Below, piece after piece: positions 1 to 8,316 of a stretch of 11,581 bases of DNA. The DNA is from Ectocarpus siliculosus. Taxonomy: Eukaryota; Sar; Phaeophyceae; Ectocarpales; Ectocarpaceae. The notes beneath the pieces are model-generated. The model did no database searches, was not told the DNA's origin, and saw only the letters and a list, made by a program, of their open reading frames with translations. Location of the stretch: contig FN648607.1 in assembly GCA_000310025.1 (NCBI GenBank), positions 103,090 through 114,670 of the forward strand. Reading direction: 5' to 3'. Both the position numbers and the translations under genes were made by a program. How positions within the stretch are numbered: position 1 is the stretch's first letter; each line of letters starts with the position of its first letter.

Positions 1-29
1 AGGGGCGCTTGGGACGATAAGAAATCGGT

Positions 30-61
30 GGGGAAAGGGGCGGGGCGGGGGGGGGGGGGGG
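30..61 (+). repeat. G-run tract with G-quadruplex potential
   Basis: Four or more runs of at least four G occur close together (30-33, 37-40, 42-45, then 15 consecutive G at 47-61), separated by loops of one to three bases. This fits the standard intramolecular G-quadruplex pattern on the plus strand. No gene is assigned over it. The exact length of the 15-G run may be unreliable in an assembly. Confidence 0.6.
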
Positions 62-190
62 TGTACATCGGAACAATGGAAGGATTGAACAGAAGGAAAT
101 GAGGGCTTTGTGTGATATTTTGCTGCTACATCTCCCGCGAGCGAGCGTTGTGAGTGCACAGCACGATTCTGTGGGGTGAGTTGTAGCTGT

Positions 191-214
191 TTTTCTTTCT
201 TTCTTTCTTTCTTT
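191..214 (+). repeat. (TTTC)n microsatellite
   Basis: About five tandem TTTC units. The tract is followed by an AG at 235-236 with no other AG after 186, so it could act as the polypyrimidine tract of a splice acceptor for the candidate exon at 237-323. Confidence 0.7.
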
Positions 215-236
215 TTATCTCTGCACATATGCATAG

Positions 237-603
237 CAAGAAAAGTTAAAAAATGTTGTCGGTGCCCTCGCGCGAGTTGTTCGCACGTGGCATGTACTAC
301 CGGTGTCACATTCTATGTATTGCGTAAGAAATCATTATGTTCTCGAGGCTAAGGGTCGCGTGTCATTATAGTGACTGGTGGCAGTCAAGTCTACATCCCC
401 GCGGTGTATGGGTGGGTCTGGTTGGGCGGCTGACCGGTTGGTTACAAATACGTTCTGTCATTGTGTATTGTTTCGTTCCTATTGTAGGCGGATTGCGAGC
501 GCTGCGGCAAGGTATCATAGCTATATATATAGCACATGGGACCGTAGAATACTGCTCGTGTTTTCGTCTTCTTCTACAGTATCACGTCCTCCAAGCAAGA
601 TGA
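237..603 (+). CDS. Possible 3'-terminal exons of an unidentified plus-strand gene (tentative)
   Basis: I do not recognise this gene. A phase-consistent chain of three small exons can be drawn. The first is 237-323: acceptor AG at 235-236 after the TTTC tract, donor GTAAGA at 324, 29 codons. The second is a 24-nt micro-exon at 488-511: acceptor ending TATTGTAG, donor GTATCA at 512. The third is 580-603: acceptor ending CTTCTACAG, stop TGA at 601-603. All joins are phase 0. Read this way the C-terminus contains a C-x2-C-x2-C cluster (YCADCERCGK), which resembles part of a zinc-binding knuckle. An alternative reading keeps the frame open from 548 through 979, and a third frame stays open from 756 to a TAG at 993-995, so the true end is uncertain. 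Splice sites support this model; no family homology does. Confidence 0.22.
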
Positions 604-995
604 GAAACACCACAAAAGAGACGTTCATTCAGACGCTCACGATGGGGCTTCAGAGCTCTCCGGGACAGCCCCGCCGTGTCCACCATGCGCACGAAGGGAG
701 GGGGGCACGCAGTCGAAAGGTCTCCAAATAGGGGAGGCCCACTACACTCGATTGCTTGAGCGGCGGAGGAATGTACCGGCCGCTTGTTTGGGAGGTATTG
801 GTGGCACCGCCCCTACCTCGCTGTGCTTGTCGGTGCACGTACGTAGGTCGCACGAAACAGCCCCCCCCTCTCTTGGAGAGTTTGCACTCGCTCGCGAATA
901 TTGGCAAGAAGAACACTGCCGAGGACGCTCCCCTGAGGAAGATCAAGCACTTGATGGAAAACCACTCCTCCCCTGTTGAGACGACGTTGCTATAG
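604..995 (+). other. Open but unassigned stretch, possible extra 3' exon or 3' UTR
   Basis: Two plus frames stay open here. One runs from 548 to a stop at 977-979. The other, ending in TAG at 993-995, gives a tail of ordinary protein-like composition (ESLHSLANIGKK then LRKIKHLMENH). A pyrimidine-rich stretch at about 865-875 precedes several AG dinucleotides, so a terminal exon starting near 848 or 879 is possible. No family is recognised. If the upstream gene instead ends at 603, this is 3' UTR. Confidence 0.2.
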
Positions 996-2109
996 TAGAC
1001 ACAAGAAATCCATCACCGCCCACGTGGAGTAAACCGATGTGCAATGCGTGTGTGTTTCAAACGGAACGATAATAGTAGCTTGTCTTCTTGTGATTTCCCT
1101 CCGTCGGGGTTTACATCTGACGAAAAAAAAGATTATTTTCCCGACATCACCCCGCCTGTTTGCATGCCATCCACATCCACATCGTCTGTCTGTCTCATGC
1201 ACACGCCCCCGACGTGCGCGTTCTCCACAAACCGGCGGTTGTAAGCCCGGCCGGCCAATACCAGGAGTGAGTCCATCCAGCCTCTTGGTGGGGCAAACCT
1301 CCAGGGTAGATGATTTAAAGCCTTGATGCAACAACCTGCAGCAAGCAGCGCTTGTTTTGACAACAATTTTCCGCTGCATGCATTCCCGCGTCGATTCCAC
1401 CTATCATTTACTACGCGAGTTCCATCGTTGAGATGGTTGTTTTCGGTGTTGATGATTGAGCAATCAATCAACACAAATGCGCACCGTGGCGGAAAGTGAG
1501 CGCGAGATCTGAAAAACCATCTCGTGAACGAGCGAGTTGTAAAACCTGCAATCCGTTCGTTCAACCCAGACTGCGGTAGATTGTTCAGCCTTCTCGTAAA
1601 CCGAGGGGCTGTGCACCCTTTTCAAGTCCAGGTAGACGCTGCAAAAACGGCCAAAGCCCTCCCTCTCTGCTGTCCTGCACCGCTTCCGTCGGAATCCGCG
1701 GCACGCACGATTCCACCCCTCTGTGGGTACAGGTACTCTCTCTACATGTACGGCAAAAAACCTTCTGGGACTACAGTAAGATGCCATACACCACGAACAA
1801 CCGTGGATGACACCACCCGTCATCCAAGGATACCATGGAATGCGGTGTCCTCGGTATTCTATTTCGCCGCAAGGGTTAGACCTTTGGCCAATTAGAAACC
1901 CGCGCGCCAGATTTCATTTTTTCTCGCTCGCGCTCTTGAGCTCTCCAACTCGAAAGCCTGCTTGTTGTGCATGCCACAAAATACCTCCCCATTGGATGAG
2001 ATGTGGATCTGGCCTCTGGAACTTGGTGCACTCGAGACACAGCATCATGGAATAAATAAAAACCTGCCTGGTATGTACTTTCTTGCCAAGCACTACAGTA
2101 CCGTAGCTT
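996..2109. other. Convergent intergenic region / 3' flanks
   Basis: No exon, RNA gene or repeat family could be supported over these 1.1 kb. Open frames of 100-143 codons on both strands resemble no known family and carry no convincing splice context. The region lies between the possible end of the left plus-strand gene and the stop codon of the minus-strand nitroreductase, so it probably holds the 3' UTRs of both. Overlapping AATAAA hexamers occur on the plus strand at 2051-2060. They are only about 50 bp from the convergent gene's stop codon, and no such hexamer was seen on the minus strand nearby. Confidence 0.45.
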
Positions 2110-5100
2110 CTATGGCACAACCGGGTCCACCCCTGTCATGCCCACGCCAAAGGTTCCGTCAAACACCACCTCTTGCGGTGGATATCGCCACCGCCTCGCC
2201 ACACCACCACCGCCACCCTGCCCTTCCGGCTTTGACGGTGCGGGATAACCCGTGGGGACTATGATGGGAATACCGTATCGGTCGGGGATGTCAAGCGCTG
2301 CCCTCACTCTGCAGCGCGTAGGTGGCGGGAGGAGCGCGGGGAGGGGGGCGTACTCATTTGTTGCTTGCCGTAGTCATTTGACCATTGACCACGCGTCCCT
2401 TTCGAGACGGAGCACCGTTCCTACCCCTACTAGAGACACCACCAACATTTGGGGGGTTAACGGGGGCTAAGCCATGGGGGCTCCATTTCAGAAACATCCG
2501 TCTGCATCTGTCTTATCTTGACTACGCAGCAGAGCTTTACCGTATCGTAAGGGGTGGGACAAATGCGAGACACAAAGCCGAAGTCCACGGACATTTTTTT
2601 GAGAATACCAAGTACAGCCAAGCAGCAACAACCTCTTTGCCAGATGGCGAAGCACACACCGATCGCCATTGACGGAGGGAAAAGAAAGAATCGATATAAG
2701 AAAAACTCAGGCGTGTACGACCAGTCACCTTCTGGCGTCGAAGCCTTCCATGGGGGCGGTATCCAGCCCGTGCGCCGTACAGGAGAGGATGTACGTCTGG
2801 ACGGCAAGGGCGGTGTTCTTAAACGACCACGCCTCCGCCGACGCGACCTTGTGTGGTGCAGTTTCAAGAATGGGGACCGAACACATGCAAGGAGGATAAA
2901 TCAGGCTTTTTTTCTGGGTTTTTACAGACAGAGGCGGCATTTTCTACCCATAAATGAACAGACGCAAATACGTAGTCAACGTAGGACGGTTTGAGCATTG
3001 TCAGGGGATCGAATCGGAAACCGAGGACGTAAATCCAGAGAAAGAAGTCAGAACCGTCCTAGTCCTTGGATAACCAGCCCCGTCCACGTTCACGTCATGG
3101 CATACGGTTGGACGCACCCTCCTGCGATTTTGTGAACGCGACGGCCCTCTTCGTGTGTATGTAGCCCAGAGTGCGGAACTGATCGCAGAGGTAAAGATCC
3201 GTCGCGTGCGCGAGCCCCTTGTTCCCGCAAACTCCGGGTGCCGTTTGCGGCAAACGAAAAGGCGATGCTGGTCACGGCATATCCCGTCCATCACACTCTC
3301 TCCCCTCCGGTGTGTTGATTGGTTCGGCCATAGGGTTCCATGCAGTAGCCTCGTTCTCGTGAGTCTAGCTCGACCGGAAAAGGCTTGCGCTGTATGTTAA
3401 GCTCACCTCCGGCGCTGGCTGCATAGGAGAGGCGATAGTGGTGACGGCGTTCCGCACGGCGTTGCCCACGACTCCCTCCCCGCTGAACAGGTTAACCGCC
3501 AGGCAAAACTAGAAAAACGGGGCAAGTATACAAGAATGAGTTTCGTGCGATGGTAACAGCTGCGTCAGCGGCAAACGAAACATGAGCACCTCCAACAAAG
3601 ACGACGACAACAACAGCAGCAGTGCCTCTTTGCTGGGAATGTTGTCTGAAAAGACGGGCACAAAACATAAGACAGCTTTGGACCGCCAACCATCGGGCGG
3701 TAAGAAAAGCGCAACCCATCATGAACGGCACTTTGACAGGCGGGAAGGGTAGAAGGTGATGCGCGCCGTGTCTTACCGATCAACAAACCTCAACGAGATA
3801 GTTGGGGTAAGTTGTTTTTTGAGAGTCATGGCGCGGGTGGAAATGTAGCTCGAAGTTCGAACTAGCAATTCGAACCGCCTCTTCGGGTACCTACTATCAA
3901 ACTGAGGTGTGCGAACGGTAAGCGGTCATGTAGACTGTTCTGCGGCAAGTTGGAAGCAACTTGAACACAGCAACAGTTCTGTTCTAGTTCCACATGTGAT
4001 GTACCCGGCGAGGATATCATCGCGCGGACAGCATAATTGAAACTGCACAGTGCGAATGTGAGCATGGAAGAGCCGGACCGCATTTGTCGACGAGTGCGCC
4101 CAAACCTTGGTGATCTCGGCCTCGGGCATGCCCGCCTTTCGGTTCAGCTCCACCATCCGGTTGATGCGCTTCGACGGCTCTGCGACGGGTTTGAACAGGC
4201 GCCACCGGAACGGCGTGCGCATGAGTGGAGTGGTTGTGTCGATTTATCTAAATGAACAAGTGACGCCTGGCAGTGCGAAAATTTGTACTTTTCTACTCCA
4301 GTAGTAGGATGAATATTGTGGTGGCAACTCTTTTGCCAACGCAAAGCTGCCGCTCGTACAGGCAAGGTGGGGGTGATGCGGTCAATACCGACCCCGTGTT
4401 TCGGTACCTTGCTTCGTGTCGAAGCGGACCGCTAAAATTACACACTTTTTCCGCTGCCCGGGCTTGCGTGACGGGCGTCAACACCGGCAGCCCCCAATTG
4501 GGCCGCCTTTCGCTTAAAAGCACACCCTCAACGGTGCCACCGTACACGCTACCGATAGAGAGAGAGGCACCGAGCAAGGCTCTTGCTTGGGTTCAAGCCA
4601 CAAGCGGAACCGGGAGCTGTGCCGGGTGGAAGCCAAGCATGCAACGAGGTGGCACCGGACGTATGATGCGGTAGAGACATCGTCCCACCCCCATCCGACA
4701 GGTTGGCGGTCTCGATACCGTTGTCTTCGACTGAATAGGAAACCGACCAGTTCGTCGAATACCACTCTGCGCTACTCCTCCATCTAGAACAGACAGCACT
4801 CGGGGTTGGACAGCAAGCGAGCAACAACACCAACATATAGTCCCAATGCAAACGCTCCCCCTGCGACGGCGTTCCGCGTCATGTTGGACGGCACGGATGT
4901 CAGAAGGCACCGCTTGCGAGCAGAGACCGAAAAGATAGACAACGACAACAACAACATACGCTCACCCAAGTCGGCGCAGAAGACGGCCGTGACAGGAGCC
5001 GCCAGGACTTTCTTCGCGTTGCCGCCTAGCATCGCCGTCGACAGCCGCTCTCTTGCGGCGGTATCCCTTACCACTACCACGCTCCAGGGTTGGATGTTGA

Positions 5101-6923
5101 ACGACGAGGGGGCGCTGGAGTTCGGGGGGGGGGGGGAGGTACCGCACCCCGATCCCATCATGAATGTCAAAAGCAAAAGTAAGAGGGATGTGGACGTCAG
5201 GCTTGGGTGACACTCTATCGGTCCAAAAAGAAAAACGGAAGTTTGTTTACTGCCAGAATGAGTGTTGTCATGTAGTCATGGCGAGATTTAGGCCGAAACA
5301 AAGAGCGGTTGTGTCGACGTGTGGTAAGGTGGAGTCGTACAGTAGTACGTACTGTAGTAATTTCTCCGTCCCATGTCGCCGGAATTGATGTGGATAGATG
5401 GATGAGCGTCAAAATTGTACCCAAATCACCTTCAAGATCCCTCTGACCAAGACGTTTGCAGTAGCATACTCGTGAGACTCACCCCAATGGTTCAGTTTAC
5501 TTCCTCGCAATCTTCGGTAAGCTGGGCACGTGAGTTCGAATGTCGGTGCAACAGCTGGGAAGTTTGTTCTCAAGTTGTGCTCAAAACAAGTGTGGACCAA
5601 CGACTACGTAGTGCGCCCGAAAAAAAGCGTTCACCGAAAGTGACGCTAAAAAAATTGGACGACAAATGGGACACACACGCGCACATGACATGTACCGCAT
5701 ATATGTATCTTCTATCACACCTCTGCGTAAGCGCCATGATCTCGCGTAGGGCGGGGGGGTCGACCTCCTCATCGCTGAAGCTAATAGCCGCCGTGCGAGA
5801 GGTGACCACATCTCGGAAAGCTTTCAGCCCTTCAGGCGACAACGATGAGGAGTTGCCAGAGAGGTCGGCGTCTTCTGCGAGCACGGTCGCAGGGGAGTGT
5901 AGTAGAAACAAACCAAACATCGGCGGCACCCCATGAGGCAACAACATCCGTACGGTAGGGTGAGCCAACTATTGTAGGCTTTTTGGGCGTGTGGGTGCGC
6001 AGAGTGCGAAGGAAAAATAATGTTCATGTTTGGGCAGGTTGAGGCTGCTCTCTGAGAACCAGAAGCACACGCAGGTACAAGCAAAGAGTGAGGTGAGGTC
6101 GAAGCACAGGGTTGATTTGTAGACTTCAGCAGCAGACTACGCCAAGGCTATCTCTTGCCGAGGCCTCGGCGCTGAGCATTGCGAAGGAAGACACAAATGG
6201 CGTGCACAGAGTACAGCAGTACGCCTTAATTTCTGAGGGGCCGGGGGGTGTACTCATAGTCGTGCATGCCGTAGTCGTTTGATCATTGACCTCGCATCCC
6301 TACAAAGCCGGCACGGAGCACGCCGGGTCCTCACCGGACCAGGCTTTCACATCACCAAGCGCGAAGCGTCGTGAGGTATTCGGCGAGTTGCATGGAGAGT
6401 GCACTGCGTCCTGTTGTAGGGTGAATGTGCTTACTTCCTTGCAACGGATTACAGCTTCGTCTGGGGGGTGGCTGGTAATTCTCGAGGTTCTTCGGCAACT
6501 CCTTGTTGTGACAGCTGCACATGCCTCGGTAGGTGACGGCTGAGAGCGAGAACTGACTAGTAGTCAGCCGCTAGGTGCCGTCCACCCCAAGATGTGTGTA
6601 TTTGTTGGACAACGACCTCGCACTTCTCTCTGTCTCTGCAAGCATGGAACATCCATAACCTCTTGATGCTTGAGGTTGCACTCCGATGCCATCGATCCTA
6701 TTAATACTACACTACACGCTTTCAGCTTTCAGACCAGAGCAGCATACCGGCGGAGGATTAAATGCCCACCTTGCAAGTTCGCGTCTTCTCCTTGTCGTAG
6801 ACGTGGTGAAGACGAGCGCACGGAAAACATTGCCGCAGAGCATCGCAGGGACTCTGCAACGCCATGCTTTCGGATGCACCTGCCGAGAAGTGCTTCCTGC
6901 GGCCGCACTACTCGCGAAAACAT
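2110..6923 (-). CDS. FMN-type nitroreductase-family protein, complete, seven exons, 316 aa
   Basis: Spliced model on the minus strand: exons 6923-6770, 5874-5721, 5114-4966, 4179-4106, 3508-3407, 2847-2729 and 2308-2110 (951 nt including TAG at 2112-2110). Exons 2-7 encode one continuous nitroreductase-like domain (about residues 65-305). It shows the N-terminal helix with SRTAAISF (77-84), LTQSAPSSFNIQPW (100-113, the FMN-contacting segment), AMLGGNAKKVL (130-140), PVTAVFCADLE (143-153), EAWSFKNTALAVQTY (216-230) and GLDTAPMEGFDARR (238-251), then a C-terminus with IPDRYGIPIIVPTGYPA and RYPPQEVVFDGTFG. Members of the family are usually homodimeric flavoenzymes using NAD(P)H to reduce nitro compounds, quinones or similar acceptors; the substrate here cannot be told. 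Exon 1 (residues 1-51) is Arg/Ser-rich with few acidic residues (starts MFSRVVRPQEALLGR), like a mitochondrial presequence. An in-frame TAA lies 24 bases upstream of the ATG. Exons 2-7 are secure; exon 1 rests on phase, donor quality and presequence character. Confidence 0.88.
2343..2400. repeat. Dispersed repeat, copy A
   Basis: A 58-bp stretch that recurs at 6243-6301 in the same orientation with roughly 80% identity and one single-base gap. Shared blocks include GTACTCAT, GCCGTAGTC and CATTGACC. It lies inside the last intron (2728-2309) of the minus-strand gene. No terminal inverted repeats or coding potential are evident. Confidence 0.6.
5338..5356. repeat. Short inverted repeat / palindrome in intron 2 of the nitroreductase gene
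   Basis: Six-base arms TACAGT and ACTGTA flank seven bases, and a perfect 10-base palindrome AGTACGTACT sits at 5344-5353. It is short enough to be chance, and no function is implied. Confidence 0.3.
6243..6301. repeat. Dispersed repeat, copy B
   Basis: Partner of the repeat at 2343-2400, same orientation, located in intron 1 (6769-5875) of the nitroreductase gene. Similarity fades after the shared TCCCT block, although both copies then carry an ACGGAGCAC-like string a little further on. It could be a remnant of an old interspersed element. Confidence 0.6.
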
Positions 6924-6950
6924 GGGCTTCGGCGGAGTCGCTCTTTATCT

Positions 6951-6963
6951 CTATATATATATC
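6951..6963 (-). promoter_or_regulatory. TATA-like tract upstream of the nitroreductase start codon
   Basis: On the minus strand this reads as an alternating AT tract ending in ATAG, 28-40 bases upstream of the ATG at 6923. If it is a real TATA box, transcription would start almost at the first ATG and leave a very short leader, which would favour the second in-frame ATG (codon 32, about 6830) for some transcripts. It may equally be a simple AT microsatellite. Confidence 0.3.
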
Positions 6964-6980
6964 TCGAGTAGTCCTAGCTC

Positions 6981-7015
6981 TTCTCTCTCTGTCTGTCTGT
7001 CTGTCTCTCTCTCTC
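6981..7015 (+). repeat. CT / CTGT microsatellite
   Basis: Tandem CT units interrupted by four GTCT-type units. On the minus strand this is a GA-rich tract about 60-90 bases upstream of the nitroreductase ATG, so it lies in that gene's likely promoter or leader. Confidence 0.7.
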
Positions 7016-7882
7016 GCTTACTCTCGGGCGCTGGGTGCTGGGTTGGGCAGTGCCGGGGGCCGGGGGGTACTGCGGCGTAAAAGGCGGCGAGATTTGGGTT
7101 TACACTGTGGGTTGGCGGCATGTACGACAGTCCCGTGAGCTACATCCCGCATCCCACAACTAACTCCACAAACAACCAGCCAGCACGACCGCCACAGCTT
7201 GGTCTTGCGCTCTGGCCAGAGCTGGCAGAGTCCTCCCCACCGGCTGAACGGACAAGGTGCGAGGGAAGACGCTAGCCGAAGAAGCACAGCAGTACGCATC
7301 ACTCTCAATTTGTATTGCAGATTTGAACCCACCAGTCGTGTGCTCAAAACCTCGAACTGCCGCTATTTCATGTGCATGCAGTACAACGACGGTACAACGA
7401 CAGCAGTGCCAGCAACCGTTAGCGGGTTAGCGCCCTGCTGGTATCCGCCACTCTACACTTCATGTCTTTGGTGCAGTCCTGTTCGTGTTGTTGCTGGTGG
7501 TGCTGAGGTTCTCGCTGGAATTGTACAATCTTCGCACAAGACGCAGCGTAATGCATTCATGTGCACGTCGAACACGCAGGTGCAAGCTCTAACCTCACCC
7601 GTCTTCTTCATCTATTGAGGAATTATTGTACGGAACACCCGCCTAGTGAGTGTGCCAGCAGCATTCCTACCGACTAGTTGTCACCGACCCTATTGCGTCC
7701 CCAAAACCGAAAGTTAAAAAGTACCCAACACAAAACACACACATATTGTGTATTGGCGCAGACAGCATTGGTGAGGTATGTATTGGCGGAACTGCTGTAA
7801 TTTGGAGACGAATGTGAGAGGTGGATATATACCATCAAGACATGTACTGTACCCTTGCATTGCTTGGCTGGCACGAAGTGTA

Positions 7883-7983
7883 TTTCAGTCTCATCGCTAT
7901 CGGTCTCTTCCAGCATGGTCTTTCTTGATTGATGAATGAGAATTTGGGTGGCATAGGTGTTTCAGTCTCATCGATATCAGTCT
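7883..7983 (+). repeat. Pair of 24-bp direct repeats, 77 bp period
   Basis: The units at 7883-7906 and 7960-7983 both begin TTTCAGTCTCATCG and differ at only two of 24 positions. Weaker similarity (TGGC..G.A.G.TG) extends about 12 bases to the left of each. The pair lies 330-430 bp upstream of the WDR6-like start codon, in its promoter or 5' UTR. It could be a duplicated regulatory block or part of a partly degraded tandem repeat. Confidence 0.65.
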
Positions 7984-7991
7984 ACTCATTC

Positions 7992-8017
7992 GGGGGGGGA
8001 TCCAACCCCCCCCCCCC
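7992..8017 (+). repeat. Perfect G8/C8 hairpin with six-base loop
   Basis: Eight G at 7992-7999, loop ATCCAA at 8000-8005, then twelve C at 8006-8017. Eight consecutive G:C pairs would form a very stable stem in DNA or in a 5' UTR RNA. It directly follows the second direct-repeat unit. Such runs are prone to length error in assemblies. Confidence 0.7.
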
Positions 8018-8316
8018 ACCCCACAACCACAACGAAACAACAACCACCACATCACACCACACACAACACCACACCGCCAGCAGGACACGTGTTCACCTAC
8101 TGCTGTACGTGGTTGATCATGTCGCTAGCGGGTGAATATTGCAGGGAGGCCTAAGCTAAGCTGACAGCACAGCCACGAGCAGAGACATCCACTTGCTAGA
8201 TACCAGCCGAGCGGACTCCAGCAACACCGGAACAAGTGGTACTTCGGCATGACTGACAGCACATTTGCCTGTTCACAGGCACATAGACTCTAGGAAGGGG
8301 GAGGGGGGGGGCTGCC

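Larger units (their letters stand above)
2309..6769 (-). other. Intron set and phases of the nitroreductase gene
   Basis: Six GT..AG introns on the minus strand: 6769-5875 (895 bp, phase 1), 5720-5115 (606 bp, phase 2), 4965-4180 (786 bp, phase 1), 4105-3509 (597 bp, phase 0), 3406-2848 (559 bp, phase 0) and 2728-2309 (420 bp, phase 2). Donors read GTGGGC, GTGTGA, GTGAGC, GTTTGG, GTGAGC and GTGACT. Acceptors read GCTCGCAG, ACTCCAG, GTCGCAG, TTTCTAG, ACACAAG and CTGCAG. The codons rebuilt across the junctions (E52, S103, E153, R251) are the residues expected from the family in LTQ-S-APSSFN, ADL-E-P and DAR-R-VRAAL, which confirms those joins. I see no further coding exon inside the introns. 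Confidence 0.82.
6924..8316. other. Divergent intergenic region shared by the nitroreductase and WDR6-like genes
   Basis: About 1.4 kb between two start codons pointing away from each other, so it should carry both promoters and both 5' UTRs. It contains a TATA-like tract, a CT microsatellite, an 11-bp tandem doublet at 7381-7401 (GTACAACGAC twice), a 77-bp-spaced direct repeat, a G8/C8 hairpin and a CA/ACC-rich stretch at about 8018-8080. The longest open frame (7199-7618, plus, 139 codons) has no recognisable family or exon context and is not called as a gene. Confidence 0.55.

Noticed and set aside
520-533. Perfect 14-base palindrome GCTATATATATAGC
   Set aside because: A short AT alternation that arises easily by chance. 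It could be a TATA box, but there is no gene start beside it.
3850-3885. GTTCGAA-like strings resembling a tRNA T-loop / B box
   Set aside because: No matching acceptor stem, D-arm or anticodon arm could be folded around them or around similar strings near 5534 and 8750.
4806-5210. 134-codon plus-strand frame
   Set aside because: It is antisense to nitroreductase exon 3, whose minus-strand reading carries the conserved APSSFNIQPW segment.
5415-5936. 173-codon plus-strand open frame
   Set aside because: It overlaps nitroreductase exon 2 on the opposite strand and shows no family features of its own.
7018-7347. Minus-strand frame whose internal ATG gives MRTAVLLRLASSLAP, like a targeting peptide
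   Set aside because: No good donor in the right phase to reach nitroreductase exon 2 was found, and the exon at 6923-6770 fits better.
7199-7618. 139-codon plus-strand open frame in the intergenic region
   Set aside because: No family resemblance and low-complexity Cys/Thr/Ser-rich composition. An open frame of this length is expected by chance in 11.6 kb read in six frames.
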